Shown here: positions 18,314 to 28,449 of the stretch, piece by piece | Layout: each line of letters starts with the position of its first letter | Numbering within the stretch: the stretch's first letter is position 1 | DNA from: Arthrobacter agilis | GTDB taxonomy: Bacteria > Actinomycetota > Actinomycetes > Actinomycetales > Micrococcaceae | Assembly: GCF_002157505.1 (NCBI RefSeq) | Contig: NZ_NFSC01000029.1 | Coordinates: 372,001-436,000 of the forward strand | Reading direction: 5' to 3' | DNA length: 64,000 nt | The notes under the pieces: generated by a model | Told to the model about the DNA's origin: nothing | Databases searched by the model: none | Seen by the model: the letters and a program-made list of their open reading frames with translations, nothing else | Made by a program: the position numbers and the translations under genes

Positions 18314-18356
18314 CCCTATGGGCCGGGCGGTCGCCGCCCATTCGGCAGGAGCAGGG

Positions 18357-18848
18357 CTAACTTTTCGGCAACGGTGCGGCGCCCGCGGCGGAGGGGCGTG
18401 CGGTGAGGCGCGCGGCGAGGTGGTCCACCGCCAGGCGGTAGCCGTCGATCCCTGCACCGACGATCACCGCGTCCGCCACGGCGGAGATGTACGAGTGGTG
18501 CCGGAACTCCTCGCGCCGGTGAACGTTGCTGATGTGGACCTCCACCACCGGCAGCTCGACGCCGGCGAGGGCGTCACGGATGGCGATCGAGGTATGCGTG
18601 AAGGCCCCGGCGTTGATGACGATCCCGTCCGACCCCGAGCGCGCGGAATGGATGGCGTCGATGATCTCGCCCTCGTGGTTGGACTGCATGGCGGTGGTGG
18701 TGCACCCGCGCTCCCGTGCGGTGTCCGATGCGAGGCGGACGACGTCGTCGAGCGTCGCCGTCCCGTACACGGCCGGTTCCCTGCTGCCGAGCAGGTTCAG
18801 GTTCGGTCCGTTGATCACGAGGATGCTGGGTGTGCGTGCCGGGTTCAT
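18357..18848 (-). CDS. aroQ: Type II 3-dehydroquinate dehydratase
   Basis: A 163-residue protein of the dodecameric type II dehydroquinase family, which converts 3-dehydroquinate to 3-dehydroshikimate in aromatic amino acid synthesis or in quinate breakdown. It starts with the strand [17 protein letters not shown], followed by the lid Tyr in AVYG (about 28). [30 protein letters not shown] and [15 protein letters not shown] (catalytic His about 104) are all family hallmarks. It begins seven bases after the stop of the MFS gene on the same strand and may also have its own leaderless promoter. No other shikimate gene is near, and the neighbouring MFS gene raises the possibility of a catabolic setting. 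Confidence 0.95.
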   Translation of the reverse strand: MNPARTPSILVINGPNLNLLGSREPAVYGTATLDDVVRLASDTARERGCTTTAMQSNHEGEIIDAIHSARSGSDGIVINAGAFTHTSIAIRDALAGVELPVVEVHISNVHRREEFRHHSYISAVADAVIVGAGIDGYRLAVDHLAARLTARPSAAGAAPLPKS

Positions 18849-18854
18849 GCCCTA

Positions 18855-18860
18855 ACTATG
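18855..18860 (-). promoter_or_regulatory. -10-like hexamer before aroQ
   Basis: CATAGT on the minus strand ends six bases before ATG 18848 and overlaps the stop codon of the MFS gene. It fits a leaderless aroQ transcript; read-through from the MFS gene is the alternative. Confidence 0.4.
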
Positions 18861-20181
18861 CCGCACTGCGGGCGGCGGGCACGGGATCCGCCGCTCGCGC
18901 GCGCAGGGCCACCGCGCCCAGCGCTCCGGCCACGGTCACGAGGCTCAGGACCGCCAGGACGACGCCGGGGTGCCACCAGGCGCCGCCCGTCGCGATCCCC
19001 AACCGCTGCGTGATCGACGGGACGAAGCCCGCCACGATGGCGGCGATGCTGTAGGCGAAGGACAGGGCGGTGAACGCCGTCGCCGGCTGGAAGATGTCCG
19101 CCATTAGTCCGCCGAGGGCGGCCCAACTGGCGGTCGGGAGGATGCCGCCGAGGATGATCGCGGCGATGTACATCGGCTCGTTCGCGATGCTGATGACCCA
19201 GTAGAGGGGGAACGCGATCAGGGCCGTGCCCAGCGCGCCGCCGGCGACGACCTTCGCGGAACCGATGCGCATGGCCAGGTAGCCGAAGGCGGGGATGGTG
19301 GCGAGCTGGAGGACGGATCCCACGAGGGCGGCGTTCAGGACGGTCTCCTGCGAGAGTCCGAGGGTCTGCGTGCCGTAGGCCTGCGTGTACGTGACCATCA
19401 GGAAATAGGAACCGATCCCCAGCACCGCGGAAGCGATGGCGACCACGATGGCGACGGGCTGGGACTTCAGGACCTCGAGGAAGGGGGCGCGGGGGAGCGC
19501 GTGTCTCCGGTCCGTTTCCTGGAAGACGGGCGTCTCGTCGATGGCGAGCCGGAGGTAGATCGCGACGGCGAGGAACGGGAAGGCGAGCAGGAACGGGATA
19601 CGCCAGCCCCAGGTGGTCATGACGTCGGGGGCGACGACGGCGAGGACGAGGAAGATGGCGGAGATCAGCATGGTGCCCACAGGGGACCCGAGCTGCGGGA
19701 TGGACGCGTACAGCGCCCGCTTGCGCGGTTCGGCATGCTCGGTGGCGATGAGGATGGAACCGCCCCACTCGCCGCCGAGCGACAGGCCCTGCAGCAGCCG
19801 GAGCACGGTGAGGATGATCGGGGCCCAGACACCGATGGTGGTGTAGTCCGGCAGCAGCCCGACGGCGCCCGTGGCCAGTCCCATCAGGGTGATGGTCCAG
19901 ATGAGGGTGCGCTTGCGGCCGATCCGGTCACCGAGGTGCCCGAACAGGATGGCACCGAGGGGACGTGCGACGAACCCCATCGCGAAGACGAGGAAGGCCG
20001 AGAGCGTGCCGGCGAGCGGATCCTGCTCGGTGAAGAAGACGGTGTTGAAGACGAGTGCGGCGGCTGTGCCGAAAACGTAGAAGTCGTAGGACTCGAGGGC
20101 TGTTCCGACGAAGGAGGCTCCGGCGACGCGGCGGGCCATGCGTGGATTCGATACGGGGGGCTGCTGAAGGGTTGTGGACAC
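18856..20181 (-). CDS. MFS transporter, metabolite:H+ symporter family
   Basis: A 441-residue twelve-helix transporter. The loop between helices 2 and 3 reads GHLGDRIGRKRTLI, the MFS signature, and the stretch GLSLGGEWGGSILIATEHA (helix 4 to 5) is diagnostic for the metabolite:H+ symporter (MHS) group. That group includes ShiA (shikimate), KgtP (2-oxoglutarate) and proline/betaine carriers, so an organic acid is a likely substrate. GTG 20181 was chosen because AGAGGA lies 10 bases before it; an ATG at 20217 has no ribosome site. Co-directional aroQ follows seven bases after its stop, which would suit a shikimate or quinate substrate, but that is inference from context. The 154 bases to the TetR stop hold a 13-base direct repeat and nothing else. 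Confidence 0.88.
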   Translation of the reverse strand: MSTTLQQPPVSNPRMARRVAGASFVGTALESYDFYVFGTAAALVFNTVFFTEQDPLAGTLSAFLVFAMGFVARPLGAILFGHLGDRIGRKRTLIWTITLMGLATGAVGLLPDYTTIGVWAPIILTVLRLLQGLSLGGEWGGSILIATEHAEPRKRALYASIPQLGSPVGTMLISAIFLVLAVVAPDVMTTWGWRIPFLLAFPFLAVAIYLRLAIDETPVFQETDRRHALPRAPFLEVLKSQPVAIVVAIASAVLGIGSYFLMVTYTQAYGTQTLGLSQETVLNAALVGSVLQLATIPAFGYLAMRIGSAKVVAGGALGTALIAFPLYWVISIANEPMYIAAIILGGILPTASWAALGGLMADIFQPATAFTALSFAYSIAAIVAGFVPSITQRLGIATGGAWWHPGVVLAVLSLVTVAGALGAVALRARAADPVPAARSAA

Positions 20182-20335
20182 GCTGAAATTGTCCTCTTGC
20201 CCGCGGGTCCGGGCCATCTTTTCGGACCAACGTCACACCGGCGGCAGGGCGCCGTTCCCGCCGGCAGCGCCGGTCGCGGCCTCCGCGGGTGCACCAGGAG
20301 ATGCTCCGCGTCCCTCAGGCGGGGAGCACGGTGTG

Positions 20336-20914
20336 TCAGGCGGGGAGCGGGGCGGGGACGTGGGCGGCGACGATGGCGCGCCCGGCGGTCACGAGGGACC
20401 CGGTGACGGCGGACGCATCGTCCATGAAGCCGTGCACCATCGCGCCGTCGCGCAGCATGATGAGCTGGTCCGCGACGACGTCGGGCTGGTCCGCTCCCAG
20501 CTCGGCCAGGAGGTCGGCGACCACGCCGTGCAGCCACGTCCGGTAACGTTCGACGGCGCCCCGGACCGGATTGCCGTCCGCCGGGTACTCCGCCGCCGCG
20601 TTGATGAAGGTGCACCCGCGGAAGCCCGGCCGGCAGGCCGCCGTGCCATTGACGGCGGCGAGACGGAGCAGGACGGCGCACGCGTCCCGGTCCATCCGCT
20701 CCCGGGACACCACGGTCTTCAGCTGCTCGAGCTGGCCGTCCAGGTACGCGACCACGAGGTGGTCCTTCGACTGGAAATGCCGGTAGAACGTCACCTTGGT
20801 GGTGCCGGCGTCGGCGATGACCTTGTCGGCGCTGACGGAGCGGATGCTGGTGGTGTCGAACAGCCGGGTGGCTGAGGCGAGGATGCGCTCGCGGACGGAA
20901 AGCTGCGCGTTCAT
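20336..20914 (-). CDS. TetR-family transcriptional regulator
   Basis: A 192-residue repressor with a helix-turn-helix at about residues 25-48 (ADKVIADAGTTKVTFYRHF). The ligand domain contains CRPGFRGCTFINAAAEYP, a Cys-bearing segment (two Cys five apart near residues 93-100) seen in a branch of TetR regulators. Such Cys could allow redox sensing, which would suit the divergent ohr gene, but that is a guess. GGAG lies eight bases before the ATG at 20914. A 22-bp imperfect palindrome lies between its start and ohr and is the probable operator for both genes. Confidence 0.88.
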   Translation of the reverse strand: MNAQLSVRERILASATRLFDTTSIRSVSADKVIADAGTTKVTFYRHFQSKDHLVVAYLDGQLEQLKTVVSRERMDRDACAVLLRLAAVNGTAACRPGFRGCTFINAAAEYPADGNPVRGAVERYRTWLHGVVADLLAELGADQPDVVADQLIMLRDGAMVHGFMDDASAVTGSLVTAGRAIVAAHVPAPLPA

Positions 20915-20962
20915 GATGCTCCATTGTGGGTCAGCGGCAGGACGCCGCAGGATTTGGAGGAA

Positions 20963-20984
20963 GTAGAGTTACTAGTTAGTCTAC
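20963..20984. promoter_or_regulatory. 22-bp palindromic operator between TetR gene and ohr
   Basis: The arms GTAGA...TCTAC with core ACTAGT form an imperfect palindrome in which 9 of 11 base pairs match. Size and AT-rich core fit a TetR operator. It overlaps hexamers with a -10 pattern (TAGTCT at 20976-20981 on the plus strand), so binding would shut the ohr promoter. Confidence 0.65.
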
Positions 20985-21032
20985 CTCGTACGACGGGTGC
21001 CAGTCAGGCCCCGGAACGAAAGGATCGACAGC

Positions 21033-21455
21033 ATGAGTGCTCTCTACACGGCAGTGGCAACGGCGAGCGGCGACGGACGCAACGGCAAGGCACGCACCGA
21101 GGACGGTGAACTCGTCGTCGACCTGGCGGTCCCGAAGGAGATGGGTGGCACCGGCGGCGCGACGAACCCCGAGCAACTCTTCGCCGCCGGCTACGCTGCC
21201 TGCTTCCACGGTGCACTGAAGCTCGTCGCGAGCCGCGGCAAGGCGAAGATCAGCGACACGGCGGTCACCGCCGAGGTGAGCATTCACCCGGTCGACGGCG
21301 GGGCATTCCAGCTGGCCGTCGCCCTACACGCCGAGATCGGCGGAGTGGACCAGGAGACCGCGGACCGGCTCGTCGAGCAGGCGCACCAGGTGTGCCCCTA
21401 CTCCAACGCGACCCGCGGCAACATCGAGGTCACCGTGGACGCCACCATCGGCTGA
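21033..21455 (+). CDS. ohr: Organic hydroperoxide resistance protein, Ohr/OsmC family
   Basis: A 140-residue peroxidase, the usual Ohr length. The two catalytic cysteines lie in YAACFHGAL (about 58) and VCPYSNATRG (about 122); the Arg/Glu network residues of Ohr are expected near GGTGGATNPEQLFAAGYA (about 38). Ohr reduces organic and lipid hydroperoxides using lipoylated proteins. ATG 21033 follows GAAAGGA. Ohr genes are usually controlled by the MarR-type repressor OhrR; here the divergent gene is a TetR protein, with an operator-like palindrome between. A terminator follows the gene. Confidence 0.95.
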   Translation: MSALYTAVATASGDGRNGKARTEDGELVVDLAVPKEMGGTGGATNPEQLFAAGYAACFHGALKLVASRGKAKISDTAVTAEVSIHPVDGGAFQLAVALHAEIGGVDQETADRLVEQAHQVCPYSNATRGNIEVTVDATIG

Positions 21456-21516
21456 CCGCTCCTCGATTCGGTTCCGTCGGCGTGCCGGCGGAACTCCGTC
21501 GGCATCCCGCCGCAAC

Positions 21517-21552
21517 GAGGAAGGACCCCCGCAGATGCGGGGGTCCTTCCTC
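21517..21552. terminator. Bidirectional terminator between ohr and acsA
   Basis: A perfect 17-bp inverted repeat (21517-21533 with 21536-21552) separated by two bases lies between convergent genes. It should end both transcripts. Confidence 0.87.
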
Positions 21553-21596
21553 GTGTTGCTGCCTCAGACCGCAGCCTCAGGGCCGCGGCCGAGCCG

Positions 21597-23555
<1,959 letters not shown>

Positions 23556-23665
23556 GGTCTACCCCTTTGTGACGTGTTGTGGAACGGACGGGACGCAGGG
23601 CGCCGCGACGACTCGCAGCACCGCCACGTGCTCTAGGGGAACACTATCGAGTTCTTTGCCCGGCG

Positions 23666-23681
23666 TGTGCCCGGCGTCACA
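23666..23681. promoter_or_regulatory. Crp/GlxR-like binding site upstream of acsA
   Basis: TGTGCCCGGCGTCACA matches TGTGA-N6-TCACA in nine of ten half-site bases. It lies 111-126 bases before the acsA start in the 288-base divergent region shared with the 23844 gene. That region holds no gene. Confidence 0.55.
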
Positions 23682-23843
23682 GGACCTAGCCGAGTTGCGG
23701 CGATTGTGCGGTGAGCGGCTGGAGGCCGCGCCCCCGTCGTTGCTGGAGAAGGCGGGTGCCGGTGGCTAGGGTGGAAGGAGGTAATCGACGCCGGCCGTCG
23801 AGAGTGGGCCGCCGGTGACCAGCGCTAGAAACGGGAGTAAGAG

Positions 23844-25316
23844 ATGACCGAAGCATCCGAGGGGCAGCGCACGATTCGCCCTGAATCGTCGACGTCCGGA
23901 CAGGGCTCCTCGCCCAGTACGGACGAATCGGCTCCAGGGACGACGGGCGCGAGTGGCGCTTCGGCCTCCGGTGCATCGTCCCTCGCGGCAGGGAAGACGG
24001 GACAGGCGGCAGGAAAGGCTGCGGTTCAGACGGCTGGACCATCGGCGGCGAGTGGCCTGGTCGGTCCGGGCTCTGCCGGTCCGGGTTCTGCCGGTCCGAG
24101 TTCTGCCGGTCCGAGTTCTGCGGCCCTCGGTCCCTTCACCCTGCGTGAACTCGTCTTCGGCGGCGGTGTCGTGATCGTCTTCATCGGAACGCTGCTGCCC
24201 TTCACCGACGGCAGGGTGCTGTACGCGAACTTCTGGAACAGTGTCCCGCTCTTCTTCATAGGAATCGGGATCCTGCTGCCCGTGATCGCGCTGGCCCTGC
24301 TCGCGGGACGGCGCCTGGGCAGTACCGGCCTGCGTGTAGGGTCCCTGTCGGTCGATCAGTTCGCGTCGGTCTCCGCGGTCCTCGCGGCGACGTTCTTCTT
24401 CCTCCAGACCGTCACCGCGTTCCATCCAGGGGCACTGTTGGCGCTGATCGGCTCTCTGCTCATGCTGGCAGCCACCGTCGTCGGGCCATTCCTCCCCGTA
24501 TTCCGGAACGACTTCGCGGATCGGCCCGAGGTGGCGGCACATGCTGCGGCGCGGCCCATCACCGCGGCGCGTCCCCGCCCGCCGAAGCCGGCGAAGCCCG
24601 CCGCTGCAGTGAAGACCGACCCGACCGTGACAGCGTCCCGCAGCGAGGCGGGTTCGGCCGGGGTGAACCCTGCGGCTGCAGCGGTCCTGCAGAACGGAGC
24701 CGGGCTGTACGGCGCGGGCGGAGCTGGGGCGGTGGGCGCCGGGGCCGCGGCCTCGGGCCAGTCGGGCATGGAGCGCGAGGGGTCCCAGAACAGTTCGACG
24801 TCCGTTTCATCCGCATCCGCGTCCGCATCGCACGGGCCGCGTCATGTGGAGAGCGGAGCCCACGCCGTAGGTACTGACGAGGAGAACGGCGTGCAGAGGA
24901 CACAGGACGGGCGCCATCCTTCCCCGGACAGTTCCTCCGACGCCGTCCCGTCGCAGCCCGCTGCGGAGACCGTCGGCGGAACGCGCATCCAGGATGTCGT
25001 CCACGACGACTCCACCCGCACCTCCGCCCCCGCTGCCTCCACTTCCTCCGTCACGGAGGAACGCCGCCAGGAGCCCATCACGGCGACCCGGTCCACGGAC
25101 GAGGAGCCGGTCGTCGAGGCTTTCTGGTTCGCTGTCGGCTCGTCCCGCCCTGTCTTCGACGAGCAGACGGGACGCCAGGTCTTCACCCTCCAGCCCGGCG
25201 ACTGGGAAGTGGGTATCGAGGATCGCGGCAGCGAGTTCCTGGTGCAGGACAAGCGCACGGGGGCAGTCGGCATCCTGCGGGACCTGCGCAACATCGAGCG
25301 CGCCCCCCGCGACTGA
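23844..25316 (+). CDS. Membrane protein with long disordered regions, unknown function
   Basis: A 490-residue protein I do not recognise. Residues 1-98 are Ser/Gly/Ala/Pro-rich and probably unstructured, including four GP(G/S)SA repeats. Four membrane segments follow (about 105-125, 132-155, 170-192 and 195-215; for example [14 protein letters not shown] and [20 protein letters not shown]). Residues 220-415 are again low complexity. The last 70 residues look folded ([18 protein letters not shown], then [19 protein letters not shown]). A similar C-terminal block is seen in actinobacterial hypothetical proteins. ATG 23844 follows GGGAG. It is divergent from acsA and upstream of nth; neither neighbour suggests a role. 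Confidence 0.75.
   Translation: MTEASEGQRTIRPESSTSGQGSSPSTDESAPGTTGASGASASGASSLAAGKTGQAAGKAAVQTAGPSAASGLVGPGSAGPGSAGPSSAGPSSAALGPFTLRELVFGGGVVIVFIGTLLPFTDGRVLYANFWNSVPLFFIGIGILLPVIALALLAGRRLGSTGLRVGSLSVDQFASVSAVLAATFFFLQTVTAFHPGALLALIGSLLMLAATVVGPFLPVFRNDFADRPEVAAHAAARPITAARPRPPKPAKPAAAVKTDPTVTASRSEAGSAGVNPAAAAVLQNGAGLYGAGGAGAVGAGAAASGQSGMEREGSQNSSTSVSSASASASHGPRHVESGAHAVGTDEENGVQRTQDGRHPSPDSSSDAVPSQPAAETVGGTRIQDVVHDDSTRTSAPAASTSSVTEERRQEPITATRSTDEEPVVEAFWFAVGSSRPVFDEQTGRQVFTLQPGDWEVGIEDRGSEFLVQDKRTGAVGILRDLRNIERAPRD
24063..24122 (+). repeat. Four tandem 15-bp repeats inside the 23844 gene
   Basis: Four in-frame copies of a GGTCCGGGTTCTGCC-like unit, differing by one or two bases, encode GPGSA twice and GPSSA twice. 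The count could vary between strains without changing frame. Confidence 0.85.
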
Positions 25317-25371
25317 CGCCTGCCACTGGTGCCCAGTGGTCCGGAAAGCACCACCGAGAGGAGATACGCGA

Positions 25372-26175
25372 GTGGCAGGCAGGAAAGCGAAGCCCGAGGA
25401 GGAATCGCCCGTCGCCCTGAAGTGCCGAGCTCGGAAGATCGGTCGGGTCCTCGCCGAGACGTACCCGTACGCGGTGGCCGAACTCGACTTCAGCAATGCC
25501 TTCGAACTCCTCGTGGCAACGGTGCTCTCCGCGCAGACCACCGATGTCCGGGTCAATCTCACCACCCCTGCACTGTTCGAGCGATACCCCGACGCCCGTG
25601 CGATGTCCGAGGCCCAGGAACTTGAGTTGCAGGAGATCATCCGTCCCACGGGGTTCTACCGGGCGAAGGCCAACAGTCTTCTTGCACTTTCCCGGCGCCT
25701 GGTCGACGAGTTCGACGGCGAGGTCCCGGGAAGGCTCGAGGACCTGGTGACCCTTCCCGGTGTCGGGCGGAAGACCGCGAACGTGGTCCTGGGTAATGCC
25801 TTCGGGCTCCCGGGCATCACGGTGGACACCCACTTCGGGCGACTGTCCCGACGGTTCCGCTGGACGGCCTCGGAGGATCCCGTCACGGTGGAACTCGAAG
25901 TCGGCGCCCTGTTCGACCGCAAGGACTGGACGATGCTGTCCCACCAGGTCATCTTCCATGGGCGTCGGATCTGCCATGCCAAGAAGCCCGCGTGCGGGGT
26001 GTGTCCCATCGCCGCCCTGTGTCCGTCCTACGGCGAGGGCGAGGTGGATCCGATGAAGGCGGCGAAGCTGCTCAAGTACGAGCTGGCGCCCGGCCGCGAG
26101 GAACTGCTGGAGTTGATGCGAGCCGGACGGACCCGCGCGGAGCTCCGCGAGGCCGGGTACGGTCTGGGTGCCTAG
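25372..26175 (+). CDS. nth: Endonuclease III
   Basis: A 267-residue bifunctional DNA glycosylase/AP lyase that removes oxidised pyrimidines. The helix-hairpin-helix with the catalytic Lys reads [12 protein letters not shown] (about 128-139), and the catalytic Asp lies in VDTHFGR (about 150). Four cysteines in the C-x6-C-x2-C-x5-C pattern ([17 protein letters not shown], about 201-217) bind the 4Fe-4S cluster. About 40 residues after the cluster form an actinobacterial C-terminal extension. GTG 25372 follows AGGAG at eight bases. In M. tuberculosis nth lies beside crp as I recall; here it is some 15 kb away, so the locus is rearranged. Confidence 0.96.
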   Translation: MAGRKAKPEEESPVALKCRARKIGRVLAETYPYAVAELDFSNAFELLVATVLSAQTTDVRVNLTTPALFERYPDARAMSEAQELELQEIIRPTGFYRAKANSLLALSRRLVDEFDGEVPGRLEDLVTLPGVGRKTANVVLGNAFGLPGITVDTHFGRLSRRFRWTASEDPVTVELEVGALFDRKDWTMLSHQVIFHGRRICHAKKPACGVCPIAALCPSYGEGEVDPMKAAKLLKYELAPGREELLELMRAGRTRAELREAGYGLGA

Positions 26176-26223
26176 GCTCCGGCCCACCCCGACCCCGGGC
26201 ACGGCTGCGGGACCGGTCCTGCT

Positions 26224-26928
26224 GTGACGGTGTACGACGAACTGGCGGCCTGGGCGAGGTCCATGGACCGCCCCGACGCCACCTTGGTACGGGCGAGCGG
26301 CTGGCAGTTCGCACGGCTCGATCCGGCACGAGCCCGGCGTGCGGCGGTCCTCATCCTGGTCGGTCCGCGCGACGGCGGACCCTCCGCGCGAGACTCCGGA
26401 CATCCAGGTCCCGACGAGGTCCCCTCTCGCGACGACCTGGACATCCTGTTCGTGATGCGCGCCAGCTCGCTGTCCAACCACCCCGGCCAGGTCGCCTTCC
26501 CCGGCGGTGCCATCGACCCGGGGGACACGGACGAAGGTGCGGCGGCCCTGCGCGAAGCCCGGGAGGAGACAGGTGTGGATTCGGACGGCATCGAGATCCT
26601 GGGCCTGCTGCCGGAGGTCGGGCTTCCCATCAGCAATTTCATGGTCACGCCGGTGCTCGGATGGTGGGCCGAGCAGTCGCCGATCCACGCCGTCGATACG
26701 GCGGAATCGGAGCTGGTCTTTCGGGCTCCCGTGAGCACCCTTCTCGACCCGGTGCACCGCAGGACGGCCGTGGTCCGGCGCGACGGATTCGTCAGCAGGA
26801 CCCCTGCCTTCCTCGTGCCGGAAGCCGTGATCTGGGGTTTCACGGCGATGCTGCTGGACGCGATGTTCGACGGGCTCGGCTGGACGCGCCCCTGGGACCG
26901 GTCCCGCGAGATTCCCGCACCCCTGTGA
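26224..26928 (+). CDS. Nudix hydrolase, CoA pyrophosphatase type
   Basis: A 234-residue protein. SSLSNHPGQVAFPGGAID (about 78-95) is the CoA-family motif joined to the start of the Nudix box, and ALREAREETGVD gives the catalytic REx2EExG. This combination defines the NudL/YeaB group, which cleaves CoA and CoA derivatives to 4'-phosphopantetheine and 3',5'-ADP. GTG 26224 lies 48 bases after nth. The same nth-CoAse pairing is found at the mycobacterial locus as I recall. Its last 89 bases overlap the 3' end of the opposing WXG100-like gene. Confidence 0.9.
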   Translation: MTVYDELAAWARSMDRPDATLVRASGWQFARLDPARARRAAVLILVGPRDGGPSARDSGHPGPDEVPSRDDLDILFVMRASSLSNHPGQVAFPGGAIDPGDTDEGAAALREAREETGVDSDGIEILGLLPEVGLPISNFMVTPVLGWWAEQSPIHAVDTAESELVFRAPVSTLLDPVHRRTAVVRRDGFVSRTPAFLVPEAVIWGFTAMLLDAMFDGLGWTRPWDRSREIPAPL

Positions 26929-28336
26929 GCCGGCCGGGACCCCGGACAGCGGCCCCCGGGATCCGGATGCGATCCGGGGAGTACCGGTCCTTCAGTGAAC
27001 CCGGAAGTGCAGCCAGGCCGGTGACCGTGTCGATCCGGCCCTTGGTCCTGAGGGCCGCCTCGACGGCGGGAATGCCGGGCGAGGCGCCGAAGCGGGAGCT
27101 CCGCAGCACCGCCAGGGCCTGATCCGCCCCGCTACCCCGGACCGCCCCGGGCCCGAGCACGGCGCGCCGTACCTGGTAGGACAGGAAACCCCGCGTCAGA
27201 GCGGCAGGGTTCGACAGTGCGACGGAGACCGCCGTCGAATCGAGCCCGCGGAGTCCGGCCGCTCCGATGGGCCGGACGATGCGCACGGCCGGCGCGAGGC
27301 GGGAAAGGCGGCACGTTGCGGCAAGGGCGCTCGGGGCCGATCCGAGCGCCCGACGAGCGGACCGGACGGTGGACCCGAGAAGGGCCGGAGCCCTCAGGCT
27401 CTGCAGTCCGGTGCCCAACCTCACTGCTCCGGGTATGCGCACCGCAACGACCGGGACGGTCCGCGCGAGCGCGTTCAGCCGAGCAAGAACCTGATGTACC
27501 CGGGCCACCATCTGCACGGTACGGGCCGCACCGACCAGGGCGGTGATAGCGGCCGAACCACCGAGCGTGGCGAAGCTCAGCGCGGTTCCGACGGCTGCCA
27601 GCGCGGCGCACTCCAGGGCGAACGACCGGGTCTCGTCGATCAGCTCCTGGTGCGCCTGTTCCACGGCGGTGGCGAGCGAGGCGCACCCGGTGGCGATGTC
27701 CCTCGACGCCTCGGCAACACGATGGCCACAACTCTGAAGCAGCGCACTCCTCGTCCGGAGGAGCGCGAGATCCTCGGCCAGCAGGCCGTCGAGGATCACC
27801 CGGGACCGGGAGGCGGGACCGTCGAGGGTCGCGTCGACGTCAGCGGCGAGGACGGCCCAGGACGTCCCGGCCGAACGGAGGAGCTCCGGATCGCCGGAGG
27901 GCCAGGCAACGCCGGCGATTCCTGCGACGATGTCCCAGCACGGAGGGGGCCAGCCGGGATTGACGTCGCAGGCGGAGGGCGGGCATGGGCCTGCCGCCTC
28001 CCCGACTGCCGGCTGAAGCGACGGACGAATCAGCGCCGACACGCCCATGGATGCGACGTGCTCCGCGAGGATGTAGTTTCCTGCCGAGATGGTCAACGCC
28101 TGCGAGGTGTCGGACGATGCGAGCGCGAGTTCGTGGCATGCAGCCAGGACCTCGCGGGCCGCCGGGTCGTAGGAGGCGGCCCAGTCGGCACCCATGGCGT
28201 CCCACCCTGCCATGCCGGCGGTCCGCAGCAGTGCCGCACTTGCCGCACCCGCGGCGTCGGCGATCCCGCGGGCGGCGACCGAGGCGAGCACTGCTGCTTC
28301 CGTGTACCGGTCGGTATCGATCCTCAGGACGTTCAC
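26840..28336 (-). CDS. WXG100-like protein with unassigned C-terminal region
   Basis: A 498-residue Ala-rich helical protein. The N-terminal 100 residues contain AGWDAMGADWAASYDPAARE and, about 40 residues on, SAGNYILAEHVAS. This 'AASYDPAA ... NYxxAExxS' pattern is the ESAT-6/WXG100-like module that starts many actinobacterial type VII substrates and polymorphic toxins. A second helical unit follows with VAWPSGDPELLRSAGTSWAVL (about 145-165), similar to the N-terminal domain of CpnT-type proteins. A hydrophobic stretch (about 245-275) could span a membrane. The last 190 residues match no toxin that I know, and the final 30 are Arg/Ser-rich where the gene overlaps the Nudix gene. GTG 28336 follows GGCGGAG. 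No ESX genes are in the window. Confidence 0.7.
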   Translation of the reverse strand: MNVLRIDTDRYTEAAVLASVAARGIADAAGAASAALLRTAGMAGWDAMGADWAASYDPAAREVLAACHELALASSDTSQALTISAGNYILAEHVASMGVSALIRPSLQPAVGEAAGPCPPSACDVNPGWPPPCWDIVAGIAGVAWPSGDPELLRSAGTSWAVLAADVDATLDGPASRSRVILDGLLAEDLALLRTRSALLQSCGHRVAEASRDIATGCASLATAVEQAHQELIDETRSFALECAALAAVGTALSFATLGGSAAITALVGAARTVQMVARVHQVLARLNALARTVPVVAVRIPGAVRLGTGLQSLRAPALLGSTVRSARRALGSAPSALAATCRLSRLAPAVRIVRPIGAAGLRGLDSTAVSVALSNPAALTRGFLSYQVRRAVLGPGAVRGSGADQALAVLRSSRFGASPGIPAVEAALRTKGRIDTVTGLAALPGSLKDRYSPDRIRIPGAAVRGPGRLTGVRESRGTGPRGASSRARRTSRPAASP

Positions 28337-28338
28337 GC

Positions 28339-28368
28339 ACTCCGCCTTTCCGTACTCCGCCTTTCCGG
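28339..28368 (-). repeat. 15-bp tandem duplication just before the WXG100-like gene
   Basis: Two copies of ACTCCGCCTTTCCGT, the second differing in its last base, lie immediately upstream of the GTG start. Each carries on the minus strand a GGCGGAGT ribosome-site-like stretch, so copy number could affect translation. Confidence 0.7.
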
Positions 28369-28424
28369 ACTCGTGCTGCCACCGTACGAGGAGGCCGATC
28401 AGTGCTCTAAGCGTCCTCGAACGA

Positions 28425-28433
28425 TGTGGATAA
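28425..28433 (-). promoter_or_regulatory. DnaA box, perfect match
   Basis: TTATCCACA on the minus strand, 17 bases beyond the stop codon of the polymerase-A-like gene. It is isolated, with no AT-rich unwinding region, so it is not an origin. Confidence 0.4.
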
Positions 28434-28449
28434 CCGGTTCTAGTCCCGG

